Source: Agrococcus carbonis
Lineage (GTDB): Bacteria > Actinomycetota > Actinomycetes > Actinomycetales > Microbacteriaceae
Direction of reading: 5' to 3'
Length of the DNA: 64,000 nt
Assembly (NCBI RefSeq): GCF_900104705.1
Contig: NZ_LT629734.1
Span: 496,001-560,000 of the forward strand
Positions 50,024 to 59,006 of this stretch are shown piece by piece (within the stretch, counting starts at the first letter, position 1; each line of letters begins with the position of its first letter). The notes below the pieces were generated by a model. It was given only the letters and a program-made list of their open reading frames with translations. It was not told where the DNA came from and searched no databases. The position numbers were made by a program, and so were the translations under genes.

Positions 50024-51600
50024 CGCGCCGCCTCCGCTCTGATGAGCGCCCGGTCGTACTTGCCGTTCGGCGACCGGGGCATCGCATCCCGCAGCACGAC
50101 CTCCGACGGAACCATGTAGAGCGGGAGCAGCGTGCGCATCGCCCGCAGCACCGCGCCGGCGTCCGTTCCCTGCCCCGAGGCTGAGGCGACGAGCACGATC
50201 CGCTGCCCGAGGCTCGCGTCGGCGACGCCGATCGCGACCGCGTCGCGGACGAGGCCGGTCGCGAACGCTGCCTCCTCGATCTCCGTCGGGCTCACTCGGT
50301 AGCCGGAGGTCTTGATCATGTCGTCGCGACGGCCGACGAAGTAGAGGAATCCGTCCTCGTCCGCGACGACGGTGTCTCCGGACCACACCGCGCGCTCGGG
50401 CGCGCGCCACCCCGCATCCCCCTGGTCGACGGGCCTGAAGCGCTCCGCGGTCCGGTCGGCGTCGTTCCAGTAGCCGAGGCTGACGAGCGCACCTCGGTGG
50501 ACGAGCTCTCCCTCCTCGCCTGCCGCGCACCTCGAACCGTCCGGACGGAGGACAAGGATCTCGGCATTCGGTATCGCCTTCCCGATCGACTCGGGTCGCC
50601 GGTCGATCTCGGCGGGGTCGAGGTACGTCGAGCGGAAGGCCTCGGTCAGTCCGTACATGAGGAACGGCCTCGCCTCCGGGAACGTCGCGCGCAGCCGGTC
50701 GAGCAGCGCGCGCGGCATCCGGCCACCGGTGTTCGCCCAGTACCGCAGCCGGTGCGCGGTCGCCTCGGGCCACGTCGCCTCGACGAGCTGCACCCAGAGC
50801 GGCGGCACGCCGGTGATCGCCGTGACGCCGTGGCGCTCGCACACCCTCGGCACCTCGCGCGCGAGCAGGTAGTTCAGCAGGATCACGTGCGCGCCGACCG
50901 CGAACGCCGTCGTGACCTGGCTGAGCCCCGCGTCGAAGCTCAGCGGCAGCAGGCTCAGGATGACGTCGTCGGCGGTCTGCTCGAGATAGGCGCTCACGCT
51001 CTCGGCTCCGGCGATGAGGTTCCGGTGGCTGAGCACGACGCCCTTCGGGCTGCCCGTGCTCCCCGAGGTGTAGAGGATCGCGGCCGCGTCGAGGTCGATG
51101 GCACCCGACCGGGGCGCCTCGGCGCCGGCGCCGCTGCCCCACGCGTGCACTGCGAACCGCGCGCCGACCGGGCCGGAGCCGTCCACGAGCACGACGTCGC
51201 GGACCCCCGCGTCGACGACCGCCTCGACGAGCACCGGCAGGCGATGGGCCGACGTCACGAGCAGCCGCGCGCCGCTGTCCCGGAGGATGTGCCGCACCTG
51301 TGCAGGCTTCAGCACCGGGTTGATCGGCACGAAGAGGCCGCCGACGACCGAGGCTGCGAAGATCGCCGCGACCGTCTCGATGCGCTTCTCGAGGTAGATG
51401 GCGACCCGGTCGCCGCGCCGGACGCCCGCGGCGGCGAGCCCGCAGGCCGCGTCGCGGACGATGCGCCACAGGTCGCCGTAGGTGACCGATGTCTCGCCGA
51501 ACGTGAGCGCGGGAGCCGACGGGGTGCGCTCGGCCGCCTGCTCGAGCAGGTGATGGAGATTGGTGCGCGCGATGGGCGCGCGGAGGGTCGCCGCACTCAT
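50020..51600 (-). CDS. AMP-forming acyl/aminoacyl-ACP ligase (ANL superfamily)
   Basis: The 526-residue adenylating enzyme has the ANL core motifs: A3 ILYTSGSTGSPKGV (near 180), A5 MYGLTEAFRSTYLDP, A7 WSGDTVVADEDGFLYFVGRRDDMIKTSGYRV and the catalytic lysine in SPNGKYDR (A10). It activates a carboxylate as an adenylate and passes it to a thiol, here most likely the ACP two genes downstream. Its ATGA overlaps connect it to both the upstream GT4 gene and the decarboxylase. It resembles the acyl-CoA ligase associated with exosortase-A loci. The substrate could be an amino acid or a hydroxy acid. Confidence 0.9.
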   Translation of the reverse strand: MSAATLRAPIARTNLHHLLEQAAERTPSAPALTFGETSVTYGDLWRIVRDAACGLAAAGVRRGDRVAIYLEKRIETVAAIFAASVVGGLFVPINPVLKPAQVRHILRDSGARLLVTSAHRLPVLVEAVVDAGVRDVVLVDGSGPVGARFAVHAWGSGAGAEAPRSGAIDLDAAAILYTSGSTGSPKGVVLSHRNLIAGAESVSAYLEQTADDVILSLLPLSFDAGLSQVTTAFAVGAHVILLNYLLAREVPRVCERHGVTAITGVPPLWVQLVEATWPEATAHRLRYWANTGGRMPRALLDRLRATFPEARPFLMYGLTEAFRSTYLDPAEIDRRPESIGKAIPNAEILVLRPDGSRCAAGEEGELVHRGALVSLGYWNDADRTAERFRPVDQGDAGWRAPERAVWSGDTVVADEDGFLYFVGRRDDMIKTSGYRVSPTEIEEAAFATGLVRDAVAIGVADASLGQRIVLVASASGQGTDAGAVLRAMRTLLPLYMVPSEVVLRDAMPRSPNGKYDRALIRAEAAR

Positions 51601-52856
51601 GAGCCGTACACCTCCTGCTCGATGAGCCGCACGACCGCGTCCTTGGTCGGCTCCCAGGAGCGTTCCACGATCGACGCCGCCGCCCGCGCGGCTCGGCCGG
51701 CGACGTCCGGCACCGACACCGCGTCGCTCAGCGCGCCGGCGAGGGCGGCCGCCGTCGGCGCCGCCCACCGCACGTGCGGGTTCGGGAGCACGAGATGCGC
51801 GAGCGCGAGCTCGTTCACGACCGGGATGTTGCCGGCTGCGAGCATCTCCTCGGCGACGAGCGTGATGTTCGTGAACGACATCGCGAGCCCCGAGATCGTG
51901 CGGCCGTAGAGGTCGTTGAGCTCGGGCACGCTCATCCGCCCGTGGAAGGTGACGGGGATGCCGATGCCCCTGGGACGGAGTCCGTAGACGTGGATCTCCT
52001 GGTCGGGGTGCATGCGGTGGAACTGGCGGAGCGCGGCGACGGCGAGCTCGTATCCCCGCCGCGGCGCGCCGGGCCGGCAGTAGAAGACGACCCCGCTCCG
52101 CGGCACCGGCGGCGACGGCGGCCGGTACGCCGCGGAGTCGCAGCCGAACGGCACGACGTCGCTCTCGATCCCGGTCGCCTCCCGGATCATCCCATCGAGC
52201 ATCGCACCCAGGGCGATGCGCCGGAACGGCAGCCGATAGGTCATCGCGGCGAGCTCGTACGAGGCGCCGTGCCCGTAGAAGTACGGCTCGAAGTCCTGGA
52301 TGAAGTACAGGCGCCGCATCGGCTGGCGCGCGTACCGCACGATGACGTGCGCCGTCTCGAACGACGTGGCCACGACGGCGTCGACGTCGTCGATGCCGGC
52401 GCGGGCGTCGCGCACGTCGACGCCCGCGGCCGGCCAGTGGCGGCGGATGCGGTCGCCGAGCTCGTCGACGTCGACACCGTACTTGTCGTAGACGAACGCG
52501 GTCAGCCGATGCCCCCGCGCCCGGAGGGCCTCGACCATGCGGAAGACGGTCGTGTGCCCGCCTGATCCGGCGCCCGGCGGGGTCATGACCCAGCCGATCC
52601 GCGCCGCTCGGCCGCGCGCGAGAGGCTCGGTCGGCTCGGGGAGCCGGGCGGGCACGTCGAGCAGGATGTCGTCGTAGTCGAGGTTGAAGCTCATCGCGGC
52701 GGCGTCCGTCGCCTCGTAGGCGCGCATCGCGAGCCGCTGAGCGATGCCCGCCGGACCGACCGCGAGCGCACGGCGGACCTTCACCTCGAGCGGCGAGCGC
52801 GGACGCGCTCTTCCCGCGCCCGACGGACGCGCTCCCCGTGCCGCGATCTCAGACAC
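51597..52856 (-). CDS. Glycosyltransferase family 4-like protein (rhamnan-type WsaF domain)
   Basis: The 419-residue GT-B protein has RIGWVMTPPGAGSGGHTTVFRMVEALRARGHRLTAFVYD in its N-domain, the AGSGGH block that is typical of WsaF-like rhamnosyltransferases. Later come RLYFIQDFEPYFYGHGASYELA and GRMSVPELNDLYGRTISGLAMSFTNITLVAEEMLAAGNIPVVNE in the donor domain. The expected role is addition of a sugar to the growing repeat. GTG 52856 is inside the end of the previous gene (GTGTCTGA, 8-nt overlap) and removes an Arg/Gly-rich extension that would be antisense-like. The donor is not known. Confidence 0.82.
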   Translation of the reverse strand: MSEIAARGARPSGAGRARPRSPLEVKVRRALAVGPAGIAQRLAMRAYEATDAAAMSFNLDYDDILLDVPARLPEPTEPLARGRAARIGWVMTPPGAGSGGHTTVFRMVEALRARGHRLTAFVYDKYGVDVDELGDRIRRHWPAAGVDVRDARAGIDDVDAVVATSFETAHVIVRYARQPMRRLYFIQDFEPYFYGHGASYELAAMTYRLPFRRIALGAMLDGMIREATGIESDVVPFGCDSAAYRPPSPPVPRSGVVFYCRPGAPRRGYELAVAALRQFHRMHPDQEIHVYGLRPRGIGIPVTFHGRMSVPELNDLYGRTISGLAMSFTNITLVAEEMLAAGNIPVVNELALAHLVLPNPHVRWAAPTAAALAGALSDAVSVPDVAGRAARAAASIVERSWEPTKDAVVRLIEQEVYGS

Positions 52857-54003
52857 CCGACACCATCCATCGTGCGTAGTAGGCCTCGTGGCGCAGCCGC
52901 CGCGCGAGCCGCCGCAGCGGCGCACCCGCGGTCACGAGCGCGCGCGCCGGGCGGCGCAGCCTCCGCGCAGCGCGCGACGACGCGACCGTCGGATGCACGG
53001 CGAGCGCGAACTCGGTGAGGGGCGCGTGCACGCTCGCCGCGCGGCCGCGGTCGGCTGCGGCGGACGCGAAGCGCAGAGCGTCGTGGGCGAGCGCTCGGCG
53101 CGCGAGCTCCTGGAGCCTCGCGCGGAGCGCGGGATCCGCGACGTGGCGCAACGCGGCGTCGAAGGCGTCGCGCCGCGCCCCGAGGTCGACGAGCAGCCCC
53201 GATCCGTGGGTCTCGCTCATGCTCGAGGGGTGCTCGCGGTGCAGCGCCTGATCGGCGCCGCCCACGTAGCCGATGTCGGCGACCGCCGCGATGCGCAGCG
53301 AGAGCTCGAAGTCCGGCGCGTACGGGATCGCCGGGTCCATCGGGCCCAGCTCGGCGAGCAGCGAGGAGCGGAGCACCATCTCGGGGTTCGTGATCGCGCT
53401 CACCCCGAGCCTGCACCGCTCCTCGAGCCAGTCGTCGCCGCGCCATCGGGTCCACGTGATCGTCCCGGCGCGGGCGGGCGGCGGATCGGCCGAGGCGAAG
53501 TGTCGGGGATGGCCGTACGCGAGGCCCACCGACGGGTGCGCCTCGAGCAGCGCCGCGGCGCGCGCGAGCGCGTTCGGCGCGAGGAGGTCGTCGGCGTCGA
53601 GCTTGACGACGTAGGCGCCGGTCGACTCGCTCCAGCCCCGGTTGAACGAGACGACGTGCCCGACGTTCGTCGGGTTCCGGATGAGCCGGACCTCGGGATG
53701 GCGGCGGCTCAGGGCGGCGGCCACGTCGGCGCTGTCGTCGGTCGACCGGTCGTCGACGACGATGACCTCGACGCGCACGCCCTCCTGCTGGAGCGCCGAC
53801 TCGACGGCCGCGGGGAGGTATCGCGCGTAGTCGTAGCACGGGACGACGACCGAGACGAGGACGTCTCCCGCCGGCGCGAGGGCCGACGCCGGCGTCGTCG
53901 TCGCGCGGAGCGCGCCCGGCCAGCGCCTCGCGACGAGCGGCAGCACGCGCCCGCCGACCGCGTGCCGCTCCTGGAGCGCTCGCACCCGCTCCTGCATCGT
54001 CAT
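52849..54003 (-). CDS. Glycosyltransferase family 2 protein
   Basis: The 384-residue GT-A enzyme has VLVSVVVPCYDYARYLPAAVESALQQ from about residue 48, the donor-binding VIVVDDRSTDDS, the acceptor-loop FNRGWSESTGAYVVKLDADDLL with the DxD metal site, and APDFELSLRIAAV. A C-terminal basic helical region (about 300-384) could contact the membrane. Overlaps on both sides (ATGA with the flippase, GTGTCTGA with the GT4) indicate tight coupling. It adds one sugar of the repeat unit; the donor cannot be told. Confidence 0.88.
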   Translation of the reverse strand: MTMQERVRALQERHAVGGRVLPLVARRWPGALRATTTPASALAPAGDVLVSVVVPCYDYARYLPAAVESALQQEGVRVEVIVVDDRSTDDSADVAAALSRRHPEVRLIRNPTNVGHVVSFNRGWSESTGAYVVKLDADDLLAPNALARAAALLEAHPSVGLAYGHPRHFASADPPPARAGTITWTRWRGDDWLEERCRLGVSAITNPEMVLRSSLLAELGPMDPAIPYAPDFELSLRIAAVADIGYVGGADQALHREHPSSMSETHGSGLLVDLGARRDAFDAALRHVADPALRARLQELARRALAHDALRFASAAADRGRAASVHAPLTEFALAVHPTVASSRAARRLRRPARALVTAGAPLRRLARRLRHEAYYARWMVSGV

Positions 54004-55613
54004 CGGTCGGCCCTCCGCTCCTGCCCGCGCCGCACGGCAGCCCGCCGGAGGATGCCGGCGGCGTCACGCACGACGTCGCGCGCGCCCACCGCAGTCACGG
54101 CCGCGTGGCCGACCAGGACCGCCGCGCCGATCGCGAGGAGGGCGAGGATGGTTGGAGCGCCTGCCGCGAGCACCCCGGCGCCCCAGCCGGCGGCCCCGCT
54201 GACCGCGACGACCGCGACGAGGTAGGTGCAGGGGCCCGCGACGACGCCCACGCTCGTCTCGAGCGCGCGCGCGACGAGGAACCAGCGGACGACGGTCGCG
54301 AGGACTGCGACGCCGAGGAAGCCCCACGCGATCGCGACGAGGCCCCACTGCGCGGCGACGATCGTGGTCGCGAGCGTGAGCGCATCGATCACGACGGCGT
54401 ACACGAGCCACGTCCCGGGCCGCCCGAGCCCGTAGAACAGGCCGTGATCCAGCCATGCTCCGAGGGCGAGGACGCTCGCGACCGCGAGCACCTGCGCGGG
54501 CGCGACGCTCGCGGTCCACTGGTCGCCGAAGAGCAGGGGGACGAGCTGCGGTGCGCCGACGGCGATGACGACCATCGGCAGCGAGAGGGCGGCGTAGGTG
54601 AGCCGGAGCGCCCGGAGGTAGGCGCTGCGCAGGCGCGCCGAGGAGTCGCGGATCTTGGCGAAGGCGACGTTCGTCACCGGCACGATGGCGCTTCCCGTGA
54701 GCTCCTGCACGATCTGGACGAGCCGCTGCGCGATGGTCATCGAGCCGAGCGCCGCGACGCCGAGCGTGCGGGAGATCACGGCTGCCTCCCCCGACGCGCG
54801 CAGCATCGCCACGAGCTCGACGCTCAGCACCTGCGAGCCGAAGCCGGCCATGCGGCGGAACTCCTCCCGCGAGAAGGCGAGCGTCGGTCGCCACTTCGCC
54901 GCGTGCCACGCGAGGGCCGTGGTGACGGCGCACGCGACGAGCGACTGCGCGACGAGCGCGGCGACGCCCAGCCCCGCGAGGGCCATCGCCACCGCGACGA
55001 CCTGCGCGACGACCGCGCCGATCGCGCCCTGCGCCGCGATCGCGCGGAAGCGCATCGCGCGGCGCAGCATCGCGGACGGCACCGAGCCGACGGCCGTGAG
55101 CACCACCCACGCCGAGAGCACCTGCAGCACCGGCACGACGCGATCGTCGGAGAACGCGAGGCCGAACAGCGGCGCCGTCGCGACGAGCACCCCGCTCAGC
55201 ACGGCACCCGCGGTGAGCGAGAACCAGAAGGCCGTGCTGAGCATCCGCTGGTCCGCCTCCTGCACCTGCACGATGTAGGCCGCGAAGCCGAGGTCGGCGA
55301 GCAGGTAGAAGAAGGGCAGCACGACGCCCGCCGCGGCGACGGTACCGAAGTCCTCGGGCGCGAGCAGGCGCGCGAGCAGGACGATGGTGGCGAACCCGAA
55401 GATGCGGATGACCCACTTCTGCAGCGTCATCCAGACGATCCCGGACGCGGCGCGGCCCCCGATCGCCGGTGGCTGGAGCGTGCCCGCGATGGGCGCGTCG
55501 GGCAGCCCTGCATCCTCGACGACTGCCTCCGGCCTCGGCGCCTCCGGCACGAGCCTACGCATGCCGGGGAACGTGCGGCCCTCGTGCGCCGGCCGGACCC
55601 TCCCCCGCGTCAC
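54000..55613 (-). CDS. Wzx-like flippase, MOP superfamily (polysaccharide biosynthesis protein)
   Basis: The 537-residue membrane protein has about 13-14 TM helices. The first (GIVWMTLQKWVIRIFGFATIVLLARLLAPEDFG) matches the start of Wzx/RfbX flippases, and the central segment SVELVAMLRASGEAAVISRTLGVAALGSMTIAQRLVQ is also typical. It should move undecaprenyl-linked repeat units to the outer leaflet for polymerisation by the Wzy-like protein. GTG 55613 overlaps the preceding stop as GTGA, the pattern seen throughout this operon; ATG 55562 would shorten it by 17 residues before the first helix. Confidence 0.9.
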   Translation of the reverse strand: MTRGRVRPAHEGRTFPGMRRLVPEAPRPEAVVEDAGLPDAPIAGTLQPPAIGGRAASGIVWMTLQKWVIRIFGFATIVLLARLLAPEDFGTVAAAGVVLPFFYLLADLGFAAYIVQVQEADQRMLSTAFWFSLTAGAVLSGVLVATAPLFGLAFSDDRVVPVLQVLSAWVVLTAVGSVPSAMLRRAMRFRAIAAQGAIGAVVAQVVAVAMALAGLGVAALVAQSLVACAVTTALAWHAAKWRPTLAFSREEFRRMAGFGSQVLSVELVAMLRASGEAAVISRTLGVAALGSMTIAQRLVQIVQELTGSAIVPVTNVAFAKIRDSSARLRSAYLRALRLTYAALSLPMVVIAVGAPQLVPLLFGDQWTASVAPAQVLAVASVLALGAWLDHGLFYGLGRPGTWLVYAVVIDALTLATTIVAAQWGLVAIAWGFLGVAVLATVVRWFLVARALETSVGVVAGPCTYLVAVVAVSGAAGWGAGVLAAGAPTILALLAIGAAVLVGHAAVTAVGARDVVRDAAGILRRAAVRRGQERRADR

Positions 55614-57877
55614 CGTTCCACCGCCAGATCGCCGACGCGCACCGGGACTCGGGCGCGATCGTCGCGGGCCGGCCGTCGCTCCCAGACGGCTGCCTCCGCC
55701 GCGGGCAGGACAGCGCGAAGCCGCGTGGCCAGCGCCTCGGATGCCGGGCTCCAGTCGTCGCGGGCGCGCAGCCGTCGCTCCGCGTCCGTCTCCGGGGCTC
55801 CGCCCGGCACGACGACGACGATGCGCGTGCTCGCGAGGTCGGCGAGCTCGAGGTGCCCCATGCCCGCGCGCGTCGTCACCACCATCGACGTGCCCCACGA
55901 GGGCACGCTCCGCAGGACGGCACGCTCGACGCCTGACCGATGACCCCATGGCACGAATCCATCCCGCGCGGGGCCGCTCACCGCGCGGCCGAGCCGCACG
56001 ATCTCGAGCGGCCAGGGATCGCGGGAGCCGAGCGCCTCGATGCGCCGTGCGATGCCGTCGTCGACCATCAGGAGGAGGACGGCGTCGATGGGACGCCCCT
56101 CGAGCACCTGGAAGAGCGACGCGCGGTCGGGCGGCGCGTCGCGCCCCAGCAGCGCGGCAGCCTCGCGCGTCGCGCGGCGGCGGGCGCGCGCGAGCAGGTG
56201 GCGGGCGGCAGCCGCGGCGCCGCGGCCGCGCGAGGCGGACGTGCGCCCTGCGCGCGCCCCGACGGACTGCGCGGTCGCACGCGTCGGGTCGGGCATCGCC
56301 GCGACCCGGGCGGCGGTCTCGTCGCGGCCGCACGCGGCGAGGTCATCGACGAGCGCCCGCTGCCACTCGTCCCACGGCTCGGCCCCGAAGCCCGAGTGCA
56401 CCGAGCGGTGCCGCGGGCGATCTGCGGGCTCGGGTGCCGTGCCTCCGAGCGCACGGATCACCGCGCGCATGCGATCGAGCTCGGGATGGCGCACGCCGGG
56501 GTGCGCTGCCGCGTGCTCGACGGCAGCGCGGAGGTCGGCCCCGCAGAGCGCGACGCGGCTCTGCCATGCCTGCTCGACGGGATCGGGGTGGGATGCCCCG
56601 TGGGTCCGCACGACGATCGCCGCGGAGTGCTCGAGGAGCGCAGAGGCCAAGGGCGGCCGGCCGAGCCGCACCGCACTGCGTGCGAGGCCGAGCGCTGCTT
56701 CGGGCTCGAAGTGCAGGTTGAGGACCTGCGCGAAGCGGTCGGCGGCCCTCGCGGGCAGGCCCGCTTCGAGGAGCGCGTCGCCCGAGCGCAGGAGCCGTCG
56801 GTCGACGCCGGGACGCGCGACGGCGCTCACCGGGCGGGCACCGCTGAGCGGATCGTGCGCGAGGCTGCCGAAGAGGTCGGGCTGCACGATGCGTGCACCC
56901 GGGGCACCACGGTGCAGCTCATACCACTGGCGGATCTGGTCGCGGTGCTCGATCGAGTGCCGCTCATGGGCGAGCCTCGTGCCTGCTGCCGCGATCTCAG
57001 CCAGCTCGTCGGGGTGCTCGAGGAGGTAGGCGACCTTGTCGGCGGCATCCGACGCGTCGGCGAACACGCAGCTGACCATGTCGACGAAGCCCGCCGCTTC
57101 GACGACGGGCGTGCGCTCGGTCAGCAGCAGCGCGCCCGACGCGGGGATCTCGAGGTGCTTGCGCACGAGCTCCTCCGCGATCGTGCCGCACGTCGGCACG
57201 ATGAGCGCGGCGCTCAGCGTGCGCGCGTAGGCCTCGCCTGCGGGCATCGCGGCGGCAGCCTCGCGGTCGAACCAGCCGCTGTGCTGCATCGTCGTGACCG
57301 GGAACCGCTCGCGCAGCGCCCCGTCGACGCGCACGCGCCAGGGGTAGTTCGTCTCGCGGCTGCCGCTCAGCAGGATCGACCGGCTCTTCCCACCCGGATA
57401 GGGGTGGAAGATCCGCCGGTCGGCGAAGTTGGGCCAGACGAAGGTGCGGTCGGCGATATCGGGGGTGTAGCCGGAGGCTGACGTCGCGATCGTGAAGAAC
57501 GTCTCGACGCCCCAGTCGTCCATGTCGGCGAGGAAGACCGACCGGGTCGGGCAGTACCCGTCGGCGTTCAGCAGGCCGAGCTTCGGGATCCCGGGATGGC
57601 GGTGCGTGTTGGCGATCGCCCGACCCCTTCGCGCGTACACCCCTGACTCGAAGAGCGCGAGATCCGGCTGCAGGCGGTCGACGACCTCGTCGTAGTCGGC
57701 GTCGCGGTCGATGACGTGCACGTCGAACCACTGCTCCAGGCAGCGCACGTGATCGCGCAGGTGCCCGGCGATGAAGTCCGGGAGCGTCGGGTCGGCGAAG
57801 CGGAAGAAGACCAGGCGCGGCTTCGGGCCGGCCCAGTCGCGCGGCGCTCGGCCGGCCGGCGCGTCGATGGTCGGCAT
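55610..57877 (-). CDS. Large GT-B glycosyltransferase (CgeB-like) with helical middle and unknown C-terminal domain
   Basis: The 755-residue protein has three parts. Residues about 15-325 are a GT-B-like module. It starts LVFFRFADPTLPDFIAGHLRDHV and ends with the CgeB/glycos_transf_1_2 block ELVRKHLEIPASGALLLTERTPVVEAAGFVD...LEHPDELAEIAAAG. Residues about 345-480 form repeated helices (ALLEAGLPARAADRFAQVLNLHFEPEAALGLARSAVRLGRPPLASALLEHSA), like TPR units. Residues about 585-755 form a domain I do not recognise (FQVLEGRPIDAVLLLMVDDGIARRIEALG, SWGTSMVVTTRAGMGHLELADLASTRIVVVVPGG). It probably adds a sugar to the repeat and may scaffold other enzymes. It sits 1 nt after the DegT gene. Confidence 0.75.
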   Translation of the reverse strand: MPTIDAPAGRAPRDWAGPKPRLVFFRFADPTLPDFIAGHLRDHVRCLEQWFDVHVIDRDADYDEVVDRLQPDLALFESGVYARRGRAIANTHRHPGIPKLGLLNADGYCPTRSVFLADMDDWGVETFFTIATSASGYTPDIADRTFVWPNFADRRIFHPYPGGKSRSILLSGSRETNYPWRVRVDGALRERFPVTTMQHSGWFDREAAAAMPAGEAYARTLSAALIVPTCGTIAEELVRKHLEIPASGALLLTERTPVVEAAGFVDMVSCVFADASDAADKVAYLLEHPDELAEIAAAGTRLAHERHSIEHRDQIRQWYELHRGAPGARIVQPDLFGSLAHDPLSGARPVSAVARPGVDRRLLRSGDALLEAGLPARAADRFAQVLNLHFEPEAALGLARSAVRLGRPPLASALLEHSAAIVVRTHGASHPDPVEQAWQSRVALCGADLRAAVEHAAAHPGVRHPELDRMRAVIRALGGTAPEPADRPRHRSVHSGFGAEPWDEWQRALVDDLAACGRDETAARVAAMPDPTRATAQSVGARAGRTSASRGRGAAAAARHLLARARRRATREAAALLGRDAPPDRASLFQVLEGRPIDAVLLLMVDDGIARRIEALGSRDPWPLEIVRLGRAVSGPARDGFVPWGHRSGVERAVLRSVPSWGTSMVVTTRAGMGHLELADLASTRIVVVVPGGAPETDAERRLRARDDWSPASEALATRLRAVLPAAEAAVWERRPARDDRARVPVRVGDLAVER

Positions 57878-57878
57878 C

Positions 57879-59006
57879 TCAGGACCTCGCGCTCGCGCCG
57901 ACCGATGCGCCCTGCAGCGCGCGGGCCACGCGGCCCTGCTGCTGCTCGGTGAGGTGCGGGAACATCGGCAGCGACAGGATGCGGTCGGCCGCGGCCTCGG
58001 CGACCGGGAGCTGCCCGCGCCGGTACCCGAGCCACGCGTAGGCCTCGGTGAGGTGCACGGGGGTCGGGTAGTGGATGCCGACGCCGATCCCGGCCTCGGT
58101 GAGCTCCGCGAGCACCCGGTCGCGGTCGTCGACGCGCACGACGTAGAGGTGCCAGACGTCGTCGTTGCCCGTCCGGACGGCTGGGAGCCGCACGGCGTCG
58201 ACGTCGCCGAGCAGCGCGGCGTAGCGCCCCGCGGCGGTGCGCCGCATCGCGTTCCAGCGGTCGAGCCGGCGCAGCTTCGCCCGCAGCACCGCCGCCTGCA
58301 CCGCGTCGAGGCGCGCGTTCATGCCGACGCGGTCGTGCACGTACTTGACGCTGCTGCCGTGGCCGCCGAGGCTCCGCACGGTGCGGGCGATCTCGGGGTC
58401 GTCGGTCATGACCGCGCCCGCGTCGCCCGCGGCCCCGAGGTTCTTGCCCGGGTAGAAGCTCGTCGCGGCGACCCGCCCGAGCGTCCCCGCGCGGCCTGCC
58501 GGGCCCGCTGCGCCCTGCGCCTGCGCCGCATCCTCGACCACGGGGATGCCGTGGCGCGCGGCGATCGGCGCGATCCGCTCCATCGGCGCCGTCTGGCCGA
58601 AGAGGTCGACGGGCACGATCGCCGCCGTGCGCGGCGTGATCGCGGCCTCGACCGCCTCGGGGTCGATGAGCAGGCACGCGTCGTCGACGTCGACGAGCAC
58701 GGGGACGGCGCCGATGCGCGAAGCAGCCTCTGCCGTCGCGATGAACGTGTTCGCCGGCATGATGACCTCGTCGCGGGGGCCGACCCCGACCGCCCGCATC
58801 GCGAGCTCAAGGGCGTCGGTGCCGTTCGAGACTCCCACGACGTGGCCGACGCCGAAGTAGTCGCCGAGCTCGCGCTCGAAGGCGTCGACCTCGGGGCCGC
58901 CGATGAAGCCCCCGGTCTCGAGGAGGCGCCGCCAGACGGGCAGCACCTCGCTCGCGATCTCGGCCTGCTGGGCGGCGAGATCGACGAACGGCACCGCGGC
59001 GGTCAT
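57879..59006 (-). CDS. DegT/DnrJ/EryC1/StrS aminotransferase (WbpE/WlbC-like)
   Basis: The 375-residue PLP enzyme transfers an amino group from glutamate to a keto-sugar nucleotide. VPFVDLAAQQAEI at the N-terminus, SNGTDALELAMRAVGVGPRDEVIMP, VEDAAQAQGA and SFYPGKNLGAAGDAGA (Lys188 for PLP) match the family. The VPF-DL-AQQ start is typical of WbpE/WlbC, which aminate the 3-keto product of a Gfo/Idh dehydrogenase; such a dehydrogenase is four genes upstream. Its overlap with the acetyltransferase is ATGA. The substrate is inferred by family and context. Confidence 0.88.
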   Translation of the reverse strand: MTAAVPFVDLAAQQAEIASEVLPVWRRLLETGGFIGGPEVDAFERELGDYFGVGHVVGVSNGTDALELAMRAVGVGPRDEVIMPANTFIATAEAASRIGAVPVLVDVDDACLLIDPEAVEAAITPRTAAIVPVDLFGQTAPMERIAPIAARHGIPVVEDAAQAQGAAGPAGRAGTLGRVAATSFYPGKNLGAAGDAGAVMTDDPEIARTVRSLGGHGSSVKYVHDRVGMNARLDAVQAAVLRAKLRRLDRWNAMRRTAAGRYAALLGDVDAVRLPAVRTGNDDVWHLYVVRVDDRDRVLAELTEAGIGVGIHYPTPVHLTEAYAWLGYRRGQLPVAEAAADRILSLPMFPHLTEQQQGRVARALQGASVGASARS

